NCBI GenBank assembly: GCA_947383145.1
Contig: CANDCH010000001.1
Location: 372,001-436,000 of the forward strand
DNA length: 64,000 nt
Direction: 5' to 3'
From: an uncultured bacterium
GTDB lineage: Bacteria; Bacillota; Clostridia; Oscillospirales; Oscillospiraceae
The position numbers were made by a program, and so were the translations under genes. The first letter of the stretch is position 1. The number at the start of each line of letters is the position of its first letter. Under the pieces are notes generated by a model. It saw only the letters and a list, made by a program, of their open reading frames with translations, was not told the origin of the DNA and did not search any database. Of the stretch, positions 36,681-47,632 are shown piece after piece.

Positions 36681-37249
36681 TATTGCGCCCGGACCAGCCG
36701 TCCGTTTTCGCTCACATACGCCGCGCCGCCGATGGTCACCCGGAAGGTGTTGTCCAGGTGCTCCTTCTGAACGATCCGGGTGGGGGCGCACAGGGCCACC
36801 GAGTGGGGCGGCATATCCTGGTATACCACCGCGTTGGCCCCCACCCGGCAGTGGTCCCCCACGGTGATGCCTCCGATGAGCTTGGCCCCCGCCCCCAGGT
36901 ACGCCCCGTCCCCCACCACGGGGGAGCCGGGGCGCTTGCTGTCCGGCAGGGTGTTGGAGCCGATGGTCACCTGCTGGAAGATCACCAGGTCCCGCCCCAG
37001 CACCGCGTCGTTGGAGATGAACACCCCCACGCACCCGTGGGGGAAGTAGGGCCGCCCCGCGATTTTGGAATCGATGCCCACGTAGCTGCCGTACTTCATG
37101 AAATACTTTTCGTAAGCCAGCTTGAGCAGCGGGGAGGGCCTGCGCTGCAAACGCTCCTTCAGCGCCCAGTAGTCCCCGAACCGCAGCTTGATATACACCC
37201 GCAAAAATGGGTGGAGCAGGGTAAAGATCACGCTTTTCAACAGTCCCAT
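36680..37249 (-). CDS. Hexapeptide-repeat acetyltransferase (CysE/serine acetyltransferase-like)
   Basis: 189 residues with a left-handed beta helix: GCVGVFISNDAVLGRDLVIF then QQVTIGSNTLPDS and VVGDGAYLGAGAKLIGGITV. The N-terminus MGLLKSVIFTLLHPFLRVYI is hydrophobic and amphipathic rather than a long CysE helical domain. The substrate may be serine or a sugar. The neighbouring GNAT gene lies 15 bases upstream, so the two form an operon. Confidence 0.75.
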   Translation of the reverse strand: MGLLKSVIFTLLHPFLRVYIKLRFGDYWALKERLQRRPSPLLKLAYEKYFMKYGSYVGIDSKIAGRPYFPHGCVGVFISNDAVLGRDLVIFQQVTIGSNTLPDSKRPGSPVVGDGAYLGAGAKLIGGITVGDHCRVGANAVVYQDMPPHSVALCAPTRIVQKEHLDNTFRVTIGGAAYVSENGRLVRAQ

Positions 37250-37264
37250 GGGTTCTCCCGCCTT

Positions 37265-37756
37265 TCACGCGAACCAGTAATAGACGTGCTCCGCCGTCTC
37301 CCGGCGCAGCTGGCCCCCGTTGGCCTCCGCCACCCGCCGGGAGGCAATATTGTTCGGGTGGACCGTCACCAGCAGCTCCTCCGTCATGCCCATGCGCCGG
37401 GCCTCCTGGAGCATCAGCCCCAGCAGGGCCTTGCCATAGCCCCGGCCCCGCTTTGCGCTGTCCACGGCGTAGCCGATGTGGCCGCCCCTTTCCCGCAGGG
37501 CGTCGGTGAGACGGCAGCGGAGGCAGCTCAAGGCCACGGGAATGCCATCGTCCATCAGCCAAAAAGTAGTTGAGGGCACCCAACCCTCCGGCAGCCCGAA
37601 GCCGTCCGCCATCTCCACCCGGTGGGCCACCCAGTTGGGGAAATCCTCCCACGCCATCTGGTAGCTGGCATCCAAAAACGGCGTATCCGGGATGCGCTGG
37701 AGCATTTCGTATACCTCCCGCCCGTCGGTGAGGGCGGCTTTCTGTAGGTACAGCAT
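37265..37756 (-). CDS. GNAT-family N-acetyltransferase
   Basis: 163 residues with the acetyl-CoA motif A VDSAKRGRGYGKALLGLMLQ and motif B VTVHPNNIASRRVAEANGG. The acceptor substrate is unknown. ATG at 37754-37756 follows AGGAGGTGTCAAATT. It is co-transcribed with the hexapeptide acetyltransferase and sits after the pnp terminator. Confidence 0.85.
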   Translation of the reverse strand: MLYLQKAALTDGREVYEMLQRIPDTPFLDASYQMAWEDFPNWVAHRVEMADGFGLPEGWVPSTTFWLMDDGIPVALSCLRCRLTDALRERGGHIGYAVDSAKRGRGYGKALLGLMLQEARRMGMTEELLVTVHPNNIASRRVAEANGGQLRRETAEHVYYWFA

Positions 37757-37778
37757 AATTTGACACCTCCTGAAAACA

Positions 37779-37817
37779 GGAAACGGGTGGGTAATCCGTT
37801 GACACCCACCCGTTTCC
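37779..37817 (-). terminator. Terminator after pnp
   Basis: GGAAACGGGTGGGT pairs with ACCCACCCGTTTCC around an 11-base loop; on the minus strand a TGTTTTC tail follows. Confidence 0.85.
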
Positions 37818-37829
37818 GTTTAACCTTGA

Positions 37830-39980
37830 TTATTTAACAGGCTCGCCCTTGGCCTTCTTCTCCTCGATCTCCCGCAGGGCGTCCTTGTAGGACAGGTTCA
37901 CCCGGCCCTTCTCGTCGATCTCGGTGACCTTCACCCAGATCATGTCGCCGATGTTCACCACGTCCTCCACCTTGGCCACCCGGTGGTTGGCCAGCTTGGA
38001 GATGTGCACCATGCCGTCCTTGCCGGGGGCCAGCTCCACAAACGCGCCGAACTGGAGGATGCGCACCACCTTGCCGTAGTACAGCGCCCCCACCTCGGGG
38101 ACGAACACGATGGTGTCGATCATCTTCTTGGCCATTTCGCAGGAGGCGGCGTCGGGGGAGGCGATATGGATGGTGCCGTCCTCCTCGATGTCGATCTGCG
38201 CGCCGGACTCGGCGGTGATCTTCTGAATCACGGAGCCGCCCTTGCCGATGACCTCCCGGATCTTGTCCGGGTCGATCTTCACGGTGATCATCTTGGGGGC
38301 GTGCTTGCTCACCTCGGGCCGGGGCTGGGCGATGCAGGGCAGCATGATCTCGTCCAGAATGGCGTACCGGGCGTCCTTGGTGATGTCCAGGGCCTCTTTA
38401 ATGATGGCGTGGGACAGGCCGTCGTTCTTGATGTCCATCTGGATGGCGGTGATGCCCTTCTTGGTGCCCGCCACCTTGAAGTCCATCTCGCCGTGGAAGT
38501 CCTCCACGCCCTGGATGTCGATGAAGGTGGTGAAGCCGCCGTCGTCGTCCTGGATCAGGCCGCAGGAGATGCCGGCCACGGGGGCCTTGATGGGCACGCC
38601 GGCGTCCATGAGGGCCAGGGTGGAGCCGCAGATGGAGCCCTGGGAGGTGGAGCCGTTGGAGGAGAGCACCTCAGACACCACCCGGATGGCGTAGGGGAAG
38701 TCCTCCTCGCTGGGGAGGACGGGCTCCAGGGCGCGCTCGGCCAGGGCGCCGTGGCCCTTCTCCCGGCGGTTGGTGGACCGGGCGGCCCGGGCCTCGCCGG
38801 TGGAGTAGGCGGGGAAGTTGTAGTGGTGCATATACCGCTTCTCCTCCTCCTCCCAGATGGTGTCCAGCTTCTGGGCGGCGGAGAGGGTGTTCAGGGTGCA
38901 GATGGACAGCACCTGGGTCTGCCCCCGGGTGAACAGGCCGGAGCCGTGGACCCGGGGCAGCACGCCCACCTCGGCGGCCAGGGGGCGGATTTCGTTTTTG
39001 GCGCGGCCGTCCACCCGGTGGCCCTCCAGCAGCCAGGCCTTGACGATCTTCTTCTGGAACTTGTAGGTGATCTCCTCCAGATACTGGTCCATGTCGGGAT
39101 GGTCCTCCAGATACCGCTCGTGCCACTTCTCGATCATGGCGTTCCAGCGGTCCTCCCGCACGTTCTTGTCGTCGGTGTCCATGGCGGCCTTGGCCTCGTC
39201 CATGAAGTCGGCGGTGATCTTGTCAAACAGCTCCTGGTCGAAGGCGGCGTGGTCGTAGGCCATCTTCTCCCGGCCCACCTCGGCGGCCATCTGATTGATG
39301 AGAGCCACCTGCTTCTGGATCTCCTCATGGGCCTTCACAATGGCGTCGTACATGATGGCGTCGGGCAGCTCCTTGGCTCCCGCCTCGATCATGATGACCT
39401 TGCCCGCCGTGGCGGCCACGGTCAGGTCCAGCTGGGAGCTGTGCTTCTGCCCGGTGGTGGGATTGTACACCAGCTGGCCGTCCACATAGCCCATTTCCAC
39501 GCAGCCGATGGGGCCCGCCCAGGGGATGCAGGACACGGCCAGACAGGCGGACACGCCGATCATGGCGGTCACCTCGGGGGAGCAGTCCCGGTCCACGCTC
39601 ATCACGGTGCAGGTGCACACCACGTCGTTGCGGAAGTCGTAGGGGAACAGGGGGCGGATGGAGCGGTCGATGACCCGGCCCGCCAGCACGGCGGGCAGAG
39701 AGGGCTGGCCCTCCCGGCGCATGAAGGAGCCGGGGATACGGCCCACGGCGTACAGCTTCTCCTCAAAGTCCACGGACAGGGGGAAGAAGTCGATGCCGTC
39801 CCGGGGGCGGGGGGAGACGGTGACGGCCACCAGCACGGTGGTCTCGCCGTAGGTAACCAGGGCGGAGGCGGTGGCCAGCTCGGCCACCTTGCCCATCTGG
39901 ATGGTCAGGGGGCGGCCGCACAGGTCCATGGACCAGGTGCGCTCGTTGGCGAACTGCTTGTGGGTGATGACGGTTGACAT
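37830..39980 (-). CDS. pnp: Polyribonucleotide nucleotidyltransferase (PNPase)
   Basis: 716 residues: two RNase PH domains separated by an alpha domain, then KH (IREVIGKGGSVIQKITAESG) and S1 (GALYYGKVVRILQFGAFVEL) domains. It degrades mRNA 3' to 5' using phosphate. ATG at 39978-39980 has AAAGGAG nine bases upstream. rpsO lies upstream as usual, but a small membrane protein gene and two repeat elements are inserted between them. Confidence 0.97.
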   Translation of the reverse strand: MSTVITHKQFANERTWSMDLCGRPLTIQMGKVAELATASALVTYGETTVLVAVTVSPRPRDGIDFFPLSVDFEEKLYAVGRIPGSFMRREGQPSLPAVLAGRVIDRSIRPLFPYDFRNDVVCTCTVMSVDRDCSPEVTAMIGVSACLAVSCIPWAGPIGCVEMGYVDGQLVYNPTTGQKHSSQLDLTVAATAGKVIMIEAGAKELPDAIMYDAIVKAHEEIQKQVALINQMAAEVGREKMAYDHAAFDQELFDKITADFMDEAKAAMDTDDKNVREDRWNAMIEKWHERYLEDHPDMDQYLEEITYKFQKKIVKAWLLEGHRVDGRAKNEIRPLAAEVGVLPRVHGSGLFTRGQTQVLSICTLNTLSAAQKLDTIWEEEEKRYMHHYNFPAYSTGEARAARSTNRREKGHGALAERALEPVLPSEEDFPYAIRVVSEVLSSNGSTSQGSICGSTLALMDAGVPIKAPVAGISCGLIQDDDGGFTTFIDIQGVEDFHGEMDFKVAGTKKGITAIQMDIKNDGLSHAIIKEALDITKDARYAILDEIMLPCIAQPRPEVSKHAPKMITVKIDPDKIREVIGKGGSVIQKITAESGAQIDIEEDGTIHIASPDAASCEMAKKMIDTIVFVPEVGALYYGKVVRILQFGAFVELAPGKDGMVHISKLANHRVAKVEDVVNIGDMIWVKVTEIDEKGRVNLSYKDALREIEEKKAKGEPVK

Positions 39981-40017
39981 TGGATGTTGCTCCTTTCGTT
40001 TTTGTGAATGACGCTGG

Positions 40018-40200
40018 AGCCGCGTTGTCACGCTGCGAAGCGGTCAGGCCGCTCGGTCGCTAGTCTCGGGCAAAATCCGCCTCCGCTTTGCGGCGGCTGG
40101 GTTTTTGCCCTCGCTCCGTTCCAAGTCTCGCCTTCGGCTCGGTCGGCGCTGTGTGCCGCTGGCACACAGCGCCCCTCGCTGTCCGCTTCTCCGCGCTTCC
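40018..40200 (-). repeat. Mosaic intergenic repeat, copy 2
   Basis: Minus-strand modules: GAAGCGCGGAGAAGCGGACA, AGCGAGGGGCGCTGTGTGCC, the core CCGAGCCGAAGGCGAGAC (within 40124-40147), GGCAAAAACCC, a CGCCGC/GCGGCG hairpin and CGCAGCGTGACAACGC. It lies just upstream of pnp and matches copy 3 over nearly its full length. Confidence 0.85.
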
Positions 40201-40258
40201 TTTTAGCACTTGAACATAAGCCCCGGCGATTGCCAGGACCCATGTTCAACTGCTAAAA
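40201..40258 (-). terminator. Long hairpin between the small membrane protein gene and pnp
   Basis: TTTTAGCACTTGAACAT (40201-40217) pairs with ATGTTCAACTGCTAAAA (40242-40258) over 17 positions with one mismatch; the 24-base loop is GC-rich. It follows the 96-residue gene and may end its transcript. Confidence 0.6.
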
Positions 40259-40286
40259 AGGCGGCGGCTTCATGGGTGGAAGGGAC

Positions 40287-40577
40287 TTATTTGCGGGAAA
40301 AGGCGCGCAGGATTTTGCAAAGCTTGTAAACCGACAAGGCGATGAGGAGGAAGTCCAGGACAAATATGCACACGGCGGCGGCAATCCGGCCCTCCCGGGC
40401 CATGAGAATGCCTCCCCAGGCCATCAGCCCGAATACGGCGGCAAAAAACAACCCGAGCAAGGACAAAATCAGGACGCGCTGCCACAGGGGGCGGCGGCGG
40501 TCGGAGGCGGCGTCCGCGCCGCCCTCCACGAGGACCGTCCCCAGCATTTCCATGAGGATTTCCAGAATGGCGTCCAT
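40287..40577 (-). CDS. Small two-helix membrane protein, unknown function
   Basis: 96 residues: a polar N-terminus ending in DRRRPLWQR, then two membrane segments (VLILSLLGLFFAAVFGLMAW and AAVCIFVLDFLLIALSVYKL) and a basic tail. The ATG follows GGAGATCCT. It is flanked on both sides by near-identical repeat elements between rpsO and pnp, so it may have been brought in with them. No family recognised. Confidence 0.6.
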   Translation of the reverse strand: MDAILEILMEMLGTVLVEGGADAASDRRRPLWQRVLILSLLGLFFAAVFGLMAWGGILMAREGRIAAAVCIFVLDFLLIALSVYKLCKILRAFSRK

Positions 40578-40663
40578 AGGATCTCCCTTCCAGATGGGGA
40601 CAGGGGCGGCGGTTATCCCGCCTGCCCCTGTTTACGGTAACGGGCATTGTCACGATGGGCCTG

Positions 40664-40874
40664 TTCGCGGCGGCTCCGCGCTTCGGCGTTGTCACGCTGC
40701 GAAGCGGCCAGTCCGTTCGGTCGCTTTCCCTCCGTCTCGGGCAAAACCCGCCCCCGCCCTGCGGTGGCCGGGTTTTTGCCCTCGCTTCGGTCCAGGTCTC
40801 GCCTTCGGCTCGGTCGGCGCTGGACGTGTGCCGCTGGCACACAGCGCCCCTCGCTGTCCGCTTCTCCGCGCTTC
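40664..40874 (-). repeat. Mosaic intergenic repeat, copy 3
   Basis: Nearly full-length match to copy 2, with the core CCGAGCCGAAGGCGAGAC (within 40795-40818), CAGCGAGGGGCGCTGTGTGC and GGGTTTTGCCCGAGACGGAG. It ends a few bases from the rpsO stop. With the 40578-40663 stretch, it fills the gap; no gene is seen there. Confidence 0.85.
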
Positions 40875-41141
40875 TTACTTACGGATGCCCAGCTTGGCGA
40901 TGATGGCGCGGTAGCGCTCGATGTCCTTGGCCATCAGGTAGTCCAGCAGCTTGCGGCGCTTGCCGATCATCTTGTACAGGCCGCGGCGGCTGTGGTTGTC
41001 GTGGATGTGCACCCGCAGGTGCTCGGTGAGCTCCTGGATGCGGGCGGTGAGGATGGCGATCTGCACCTCGGGGGAGCCGGTGTCGGTCTCGTGGGTGCGG
41101 TTGGCCTCGATGACGGAGGTCTTCTGGTCCTTGCGGATCAT
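40875..41141 (-). CDS. rpsO: 30S ribosomal protein S15
   Basis: 88 residues: [20 protein letters not shown] then [20 protein letters not shown] and [18 protein letters not shown]. Full-length S15, which binds 16S rRNA helix 22. The ATG at 41139-41141 follows AAAGGTGGAACCTCCC, whose GGTGGAACC/GGTT pairing and the GC-rich leader could support autoregulation. It is upstream of pnp as in most bacteria. Confidence 0.97.
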   Translation of the reverse strand: MIRKDQKTSVIEANRTHETDTGSPEVQIAILTARIQELTEHLRVHIHDNHSRRGLYKMIGKRRKLLDYLMAKDIERYRAIIAKLGIRK

Positions 41142-41270
41142 GGGAGGTTCCACCTTTCCTGAATATTTCCCAGCCGCTGAGTGGTGGGCGGGCAGAAGCC
41201 CCGCGCAAAACGCGGCGTTGTCCCAGAACTAAGCAGGCGGGCGCGCCCGGCAGACCGGGCGTTCTGGCAA

Positions 41271-41299
41271 ACTATATCATAGTTTAGCCAATTTGTAAA
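41271..41299 (-). promoter_or_regulatory. Promoter of rpsO
   Basis: On the minus strand TTTACA (41294-41299), a 17-base spacer and TATAGT (41271-41276). The leader of about 125 bases has strong GC-rich hairpins (GCCCGGTCTGCCGGGC, CGCCGCGTTTTGCGCGGGG). Confidence 0.75.
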
Positions 41300-41384
41300 G
41301 GAAAATTTCCCGTAAATCTGGTTTTTGATATCATGTACAATGGTTTGCGCAATTTTTCCCCTACCTTAATATAGAAAGACGGGA

Positions 41385-41411
41385 AAAGCCCCGCCGTCAG
41401 CGGGGCTTTGG
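41385..41411 (-). terminator. Terminator overlapping the end of the deacetylase gene
   Basis: AAAGCCCCGC pairs with GCGGGGCTTT; the stop codon of the deacetylase is inside the hairpin loop. On the minus strand the stem is followed by TTTTCCC. Confidence 0.8.
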
Positions 41412-42440
41412 GTAGCCGAAGGTGACCTGCTCCACGCCCGGGTGGAGGGCGGAGAAGGCGTAGCCCGCGTTTTGGTAGCCCTCGATGACGGCGGGCAGGG
41501 CGTCCACGGTGGTGCTCCGGGCGGCGCTGTCGTGGGCCAGCACCACCGCCGGTTCCCGGCCCACCCCCTTCAGGCAGTCGGCGGCGATGTCCGCGGCGGG
41601 GCGGGGACGCACGGTGGCGTCCTGGGCGGAGGCGTTCCAGTCGTAGTAGGCGAAGCCCCGGCGGGTCATCTCGGCGATGATCTCCTGGTACACCCCTCGG
41701 TTATAGCCGTTGATGCTGCCGCCGGGGAAGCGGTACACCGACGGATACACGCCGGTGACCTCGTGAATCCATTGGTAGAGCTGGTCGAACTCCTCCAGGA
41801 AAGCCTCCACCGAGGCGTATACTTTTTTGTAATCGTGGCTCCAGCTGTGCATTCCGACGGCGTGGCCCCGGTCCACGATCTCCCGCATCCGGGCCTGGTC
41901 CGCCTCCCCCGTCTTGCCCACCACGAAAAAGGTGGCCTTGACCCCGTAGCGGTCCAGGATGTCCAGCACCCGGTCCGTGTTGGCCGACGGCCCGTCGTCA
42001 AAGGTGAGGAAGCACACCCGCTCCCCGGTTACCGCCTCCCCCTCCCAATCGGGGGCGTAAAAATCGGGGAACAGCCCGGTATATTCGGGCGCCGTGCCGT
42101 CCGGCGCGGCCAGGGAGTATTCCTCCAGCAGGCTGATGGCGTCCCGTGCCTGGTCCAGCTCCGCCTGGGTCTGGGCCAGCCGGTCCTCCGCCTGGGCCAG
42201 CGCCTCCTCCCGGCTGAGAGCGAGGGCCTCCAGCTCCGACAGCCGCTCCTCCAGCGTGCCGGACTGCCGGACCAGCTCTCCTGTCCGGACCAGGACGGTC
42301 TGGCGCTCCGCGGCCAGCCACCCGCACAGCCCCGCCAGCGCCGCCAGCAGCAGCAGGGCGGCGAAAAACAGGGCCTTGTAGGGGGCGGAGGCGGGCGCGG
42401 CCCGCTCCGGGCGGGCGGCGGGGGCGATGATGTGCTCCAT
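41397..42440 (-). CDS. Membrane-anchored polysaccharide deacetylase with coiled-coil stalk
   Basis: 347 residues: a cytoplasmic tail, one membrane segment at about 24-42 (LFFAALLLLAALAGLCGWL), a coiled coil at about 48-108 (GTLEERLSELEALALSREEA), and a NodB-type domain with TFDDGPS (146-152), HSWSHDY and RFPGGS. NodB enzymes remove N-acetyl groups from peptidoglycan or other polysaccharides; here outside the cell on a stalk. It is a single-gene unit. Confidence 0.88.
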   Translation of the reverse strand: MEHIIAPAARPERAAPASAPYKALFFAALLLLAALAGLCGWLAAERQTVLVRTGELVRQSGTLEERLSELEALALSREEALAQAEDRLAQTQAELDQARDAISLLEEYSLAAPDGTAPEYTGLFPDFYAPDWEGEAVTGERVCFLTFDDGPSANTDRVLDILDRYGVKATFFVVGKTGEADQARMREIVDRGHAVGMHSWSHDYKKVYASVEAFLEEFDQLYQWIHEVTGVYPSVYRFPGGSINGYNRGVYQEIIAEMTRRGFAYYDWNASAQDATVRPRPAADIAADCLKGVGREPAVVLAHDSAARSTTVDALPAVIEGYQNAGYAFSALHPGVEQVTFGYPKPR

Positions 42441-42555
42441 GGGCGATCTCTCCCGATTCTCTGTGAAGTCCCACTCAGTATAAGTCGAATTTTGTCGAAA
42501 ATCAAGAGGTTATGTAAACCTGTAATCATTTGTCACCGGGCTGTCACTTTTGTGA

Positions 42556-42587
42556 AAGCCCGCCTCCCCGGAGCGGGGGAGGCGGGC
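42556..42587 (-). terminator. Terminator after the phosphoesterase gene
   Basis: GCCCGCCTCCCC pairs with GGGGAGGCGGGC type arms around GGAGCG; followed on the minus strand by TTTCACAAAA. Confidence 0.7.
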
Positions 42588-42592
42588 GGATC

Positions 42593-43741
42593 TCAGGATT
42601 GCTTATCGTATTTTATCCGGCCGAAATACCACCCCGTAATCCCATCTTTTTTGACCAGAAAGCCCCGGCGGGTCTGCCGGACCAGGGAGAGCCGGTCCCC
42701 CGGGGACACGGGCAGGCGGTAGTCGGTGGCGTCCTCGGTGTGGGTTCTGCCGTCCCGCCAGACAGAGACGAAATCCAGGGGGAGCCAGAGCTCCCGGCCG
42801 GAGGACGGGTGGCGGACCAGGACGCAGTCCCCCTCCTCCCGGAGGACCTCCACCGCGCTGTCCGACCAGCGGATGTTCAGCGGGTCCTCCGACGGCGCCT
42901 GGGGGTCCAGGGCGGCGGCCGTCTCCAGCCCGTCGTACCAGTCGTATTCCAGCGCGTCCCCCTGGATGTCCGGGATGAGCAGGGCGTTGAGCTGGCCGTC
43001 CAGCTTGAGCACGCAGCCGCCGTCGATGGAGGCGATATGGCGGGCCCTGTCCACAAGGGGGGCGGAGCGCTGGATGGCGGGGTCGTACAGCGTCACCGGC
43101 CAGTGGCCCACCACCACCCACTTCCGAAAGCTGAGGCCCTGGCCCATGAAGTCGTCGTTTTTCATGCAGCCGTAGGCGTCCAGCTCCTCCAGCCGGTCCT
43201 CCCGGGGCACGCCGCCGTGGACAAAGAGGAAGTTCCCCGCCTCCAGGATATGGGGCAGGTCCAGCAGGAAGCCGGTCTCCGCCGGAAACCGGTCCAGCAG
43301 CGCGGCCCGCAGGGCGGGCAGGTCCTCCGGCGATTGGGGGACCGCCCCGATCTCCGCCGCCATCTGCATCAGCACGGAACGGTCCCGCCAGAATTCGGAC
43401 AGAATGGGCCAGAGCCTCTCGTCCAGGCTGGGGCTGGACAGGAAGCACTGGTCGATATAGTCGCAGTTGCCGCACAGGGGATAGACGGCGTGGGTTTTTT
43501 GCAGCTCCAGCACATAGCGCAGGGTGGCCAGACTGTCCCGGCCCTTCTCCAGCAGGTCGCCCACGAGGATGAGCACATCGTTCGGAGTGAACGCTATGTT
43601 TGCCAGCAGGCCCTTCAGGAAGGGCAGGTTGCCGTGGATATCGCTGACGGCGGCCACCCGGCGGCCGGACTGAATTTCGGGCCGGAGGACCCGGGCGGGG
43701 CGGGCCTCGGGGGGGCGCAGGGGCGGGAAGGCGCGGGCCAT
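42593..43741 (-). CDS. Calcineurin-like metallophosphoesterase
   Basis: 382 residues. Metal-binding motifs are AAVSDIHGN (about 30-38), LVGDLLEKG, LCGNCD and FVHGGVPRED, with VVVGHWP later, as in PPP-type Ser/Thr phosphatases and the related class 3 fructose-bisphosphatases. The C-terminal 100 residues include an SH3-like segment (PVSPGDRLSLVRQTRRGFLV). ATG 43741 is chosen because AGAAGG precedes it; an ATG six codons earlier lacks a ribosome site. Substrate unknown. Confidence 0.8.
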   Translation of the reverse strand: MARAFPPLRPPEARPARVLRPEIQSGRRVAAVSDIHGNLPFLKGLLANIAFTPNDVLILVGDLLEKGRDSLATLRYVLELQKTHAVYPLCGNCDYIDQCFLSSPSLDERLWPILSEFWRDRSVLMQMAAEIGAVPQSPEDLPALRAALLDRFPAETGFLLDLPHILEAGNFLFVHGGVPREDRLEELDAYGCMKNDDFMGQGLSFRKWVVVGHWPVTLYDPAIQRSAPLVDRARHIASIDGGCVLKLDGQLNALLIPDIQGDALEYDWYDGLETAAALDPQAPSEDPLNIRWSDSAVEVLREEGDCVLVRHPSSGRELWLPLDFVSVWRDGRTHTEDATDYRLPVSPGDRLSLVRQTRRGFLVKKDGITGWYFGRIKYDKQS

Positions 43742-43953
43742 GAAAAAACCTTCTTTCATAAAGCTGTTTCTAACATTCTACCACAACAAACACCCCATTT
43801 CCACCCCGCATATTATTTACAATTTCCTCTTTTTTCTGCTAAGGGGTTGTGATATACTGTAGCGAGTTAAAATGGGCAGAAGCGCGAGGATAGCCGCGCA
43901 GCGGGACGGCGCGGAATTTACCGGCAGAACGGAAGAGAAAGGACGCAAGAGCT

Positions 43954-46737
<2,784 letters not shown>

Positions 46738-46778
46738 ATTGCGCGCCCGCTGTTGAGGCGCGAAGGTCCACAAAGCGC

Positions 46779-46799
46779 GGGCGGACATTGTCCGCCCTT
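46779..46799 (+). terminator. Small hairpin between secA and pgeF
   Basis: GGGCGGACA pairs with TGTCCGCCC around TT. No T-run, so termination is doubtful; it may be an mRNA stability element just before the AAAAGGAAGTGCCT ribosome site. Confidence 0.4.
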
Positions 46800-46819
46800 A
46801 CCGTGAAAAGGAAGTGCCT

Positions 46820-47632
46820 ATGAATATCATTGAGCAGACCCAGAACGGCGTCACCTTTTTTCAATCCGACGGCATGGCCGCCGCCGGGGGGGTTTCCCAC
46901 GGCTTCTCCACCCGGCTGGGCGGGGTGTCCGAGGGGATGTGGGCCTCCCTCAACCTGGGGCCCAGCCGGGGGGACGACCCCGACCACGTCCGGGAGAATT
47001 ACCGCCGCTTTTTCGCCGCCATCGGGGCGGACGGGAGGCGCTTCGCCATGACCAACCAGGTCCACGGCGGCGCGGTGCGGTGCGTTACCACCGCCGACCT
47101 CCGGGACGACCCCTACGATAAGGCGGCCTATGAGGCGGACGGCCTCATGACCGACCTGCCCGGGGCGGCGCTGGTGGTGTACTCCGCCGACTGCATCCCG
47201 ATTCTGTTCTATGATCCGGCGCGCCGGGTGATCGCCGCCGTCCACGCGGGCTGGCGGGGCACCGCCGCCGGCATCGCCACCGCCGCCGTGGAGCGGATGC
47301 GGGACGTGTACGGCTGCAATCCGGCGGACATCCTGGCCGCCGTGGGCCCCGGCATCGGCCCCGATTGCTTCGAGACCCACGAGGACGTGCCCAACGCCAT
47401 GACCGCCGCCCTGTCCACCGCCGTCCTGCGGCACATCAAGATCAAAGAGAACGGCAAGTTCGCGGTGGACCTGAAGGCCATCAACGCCATGCGGCTGGAG
47501 CAGGCCGGACTGGACCGGTCCCACATCGCCGTCAGCGATATCTGCACCGCCTGCTGCCCGGACCGGTTCTGGAGCCATCGGAAGCAGGGCACCAGCCGGG
47601 GCTCCATGGCCGCCGCCATTCAATTGAGATGA
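46820..47632 (+). CDS. pgeF: Peptidoglycan editing factor / multicopper polyphenol oxidase-like PgeF (YfiH)
   Basis: 270 residues with the family metal site: NQVHGGAVR, YSADCIPILFYD and AAVHAGWRGTAAGIA, plus DICTACCPDRFWSHRK near the end. YfiH proteins act on purine nucleosides in vitro and correct a peptidoglycan-precursor error in E. coli. ATG 46820 has AAAAGGAAGTGCCT upstream. Its stop overlaps the next start (ATGA). Confidence 0.92.
   Translation: MNIIEQTQNGVTFFQSDGMAAAGGVSHGFSTRLGGVSEGMWASLNLGPSRGDDPDHVRENYRRFFAAIGADGRRFAMTNQVHGGAVRCVTTADLRDDPYDKAAYEADGLMTDLPGAALVVYSADCIPILFYDPARRVIAAVHAGWRGTAAGIATAAVERMRDVYGCNPADILAAVGPGIGPDCFETHEDVPNAMTAALSTAVLRHIKIKENGKFAVDLKAINAMRLEQAGLDRSHIAVSDICTACCPDRFWSHRKQGTSRGSMAAAIQLR

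Noticed and set aside
42603..43475. 290-codon minus-strand frame inside the phosphoesterase gene
   Set aside because: A shifted shadow with Gly/Pro/Arg-rich composition.
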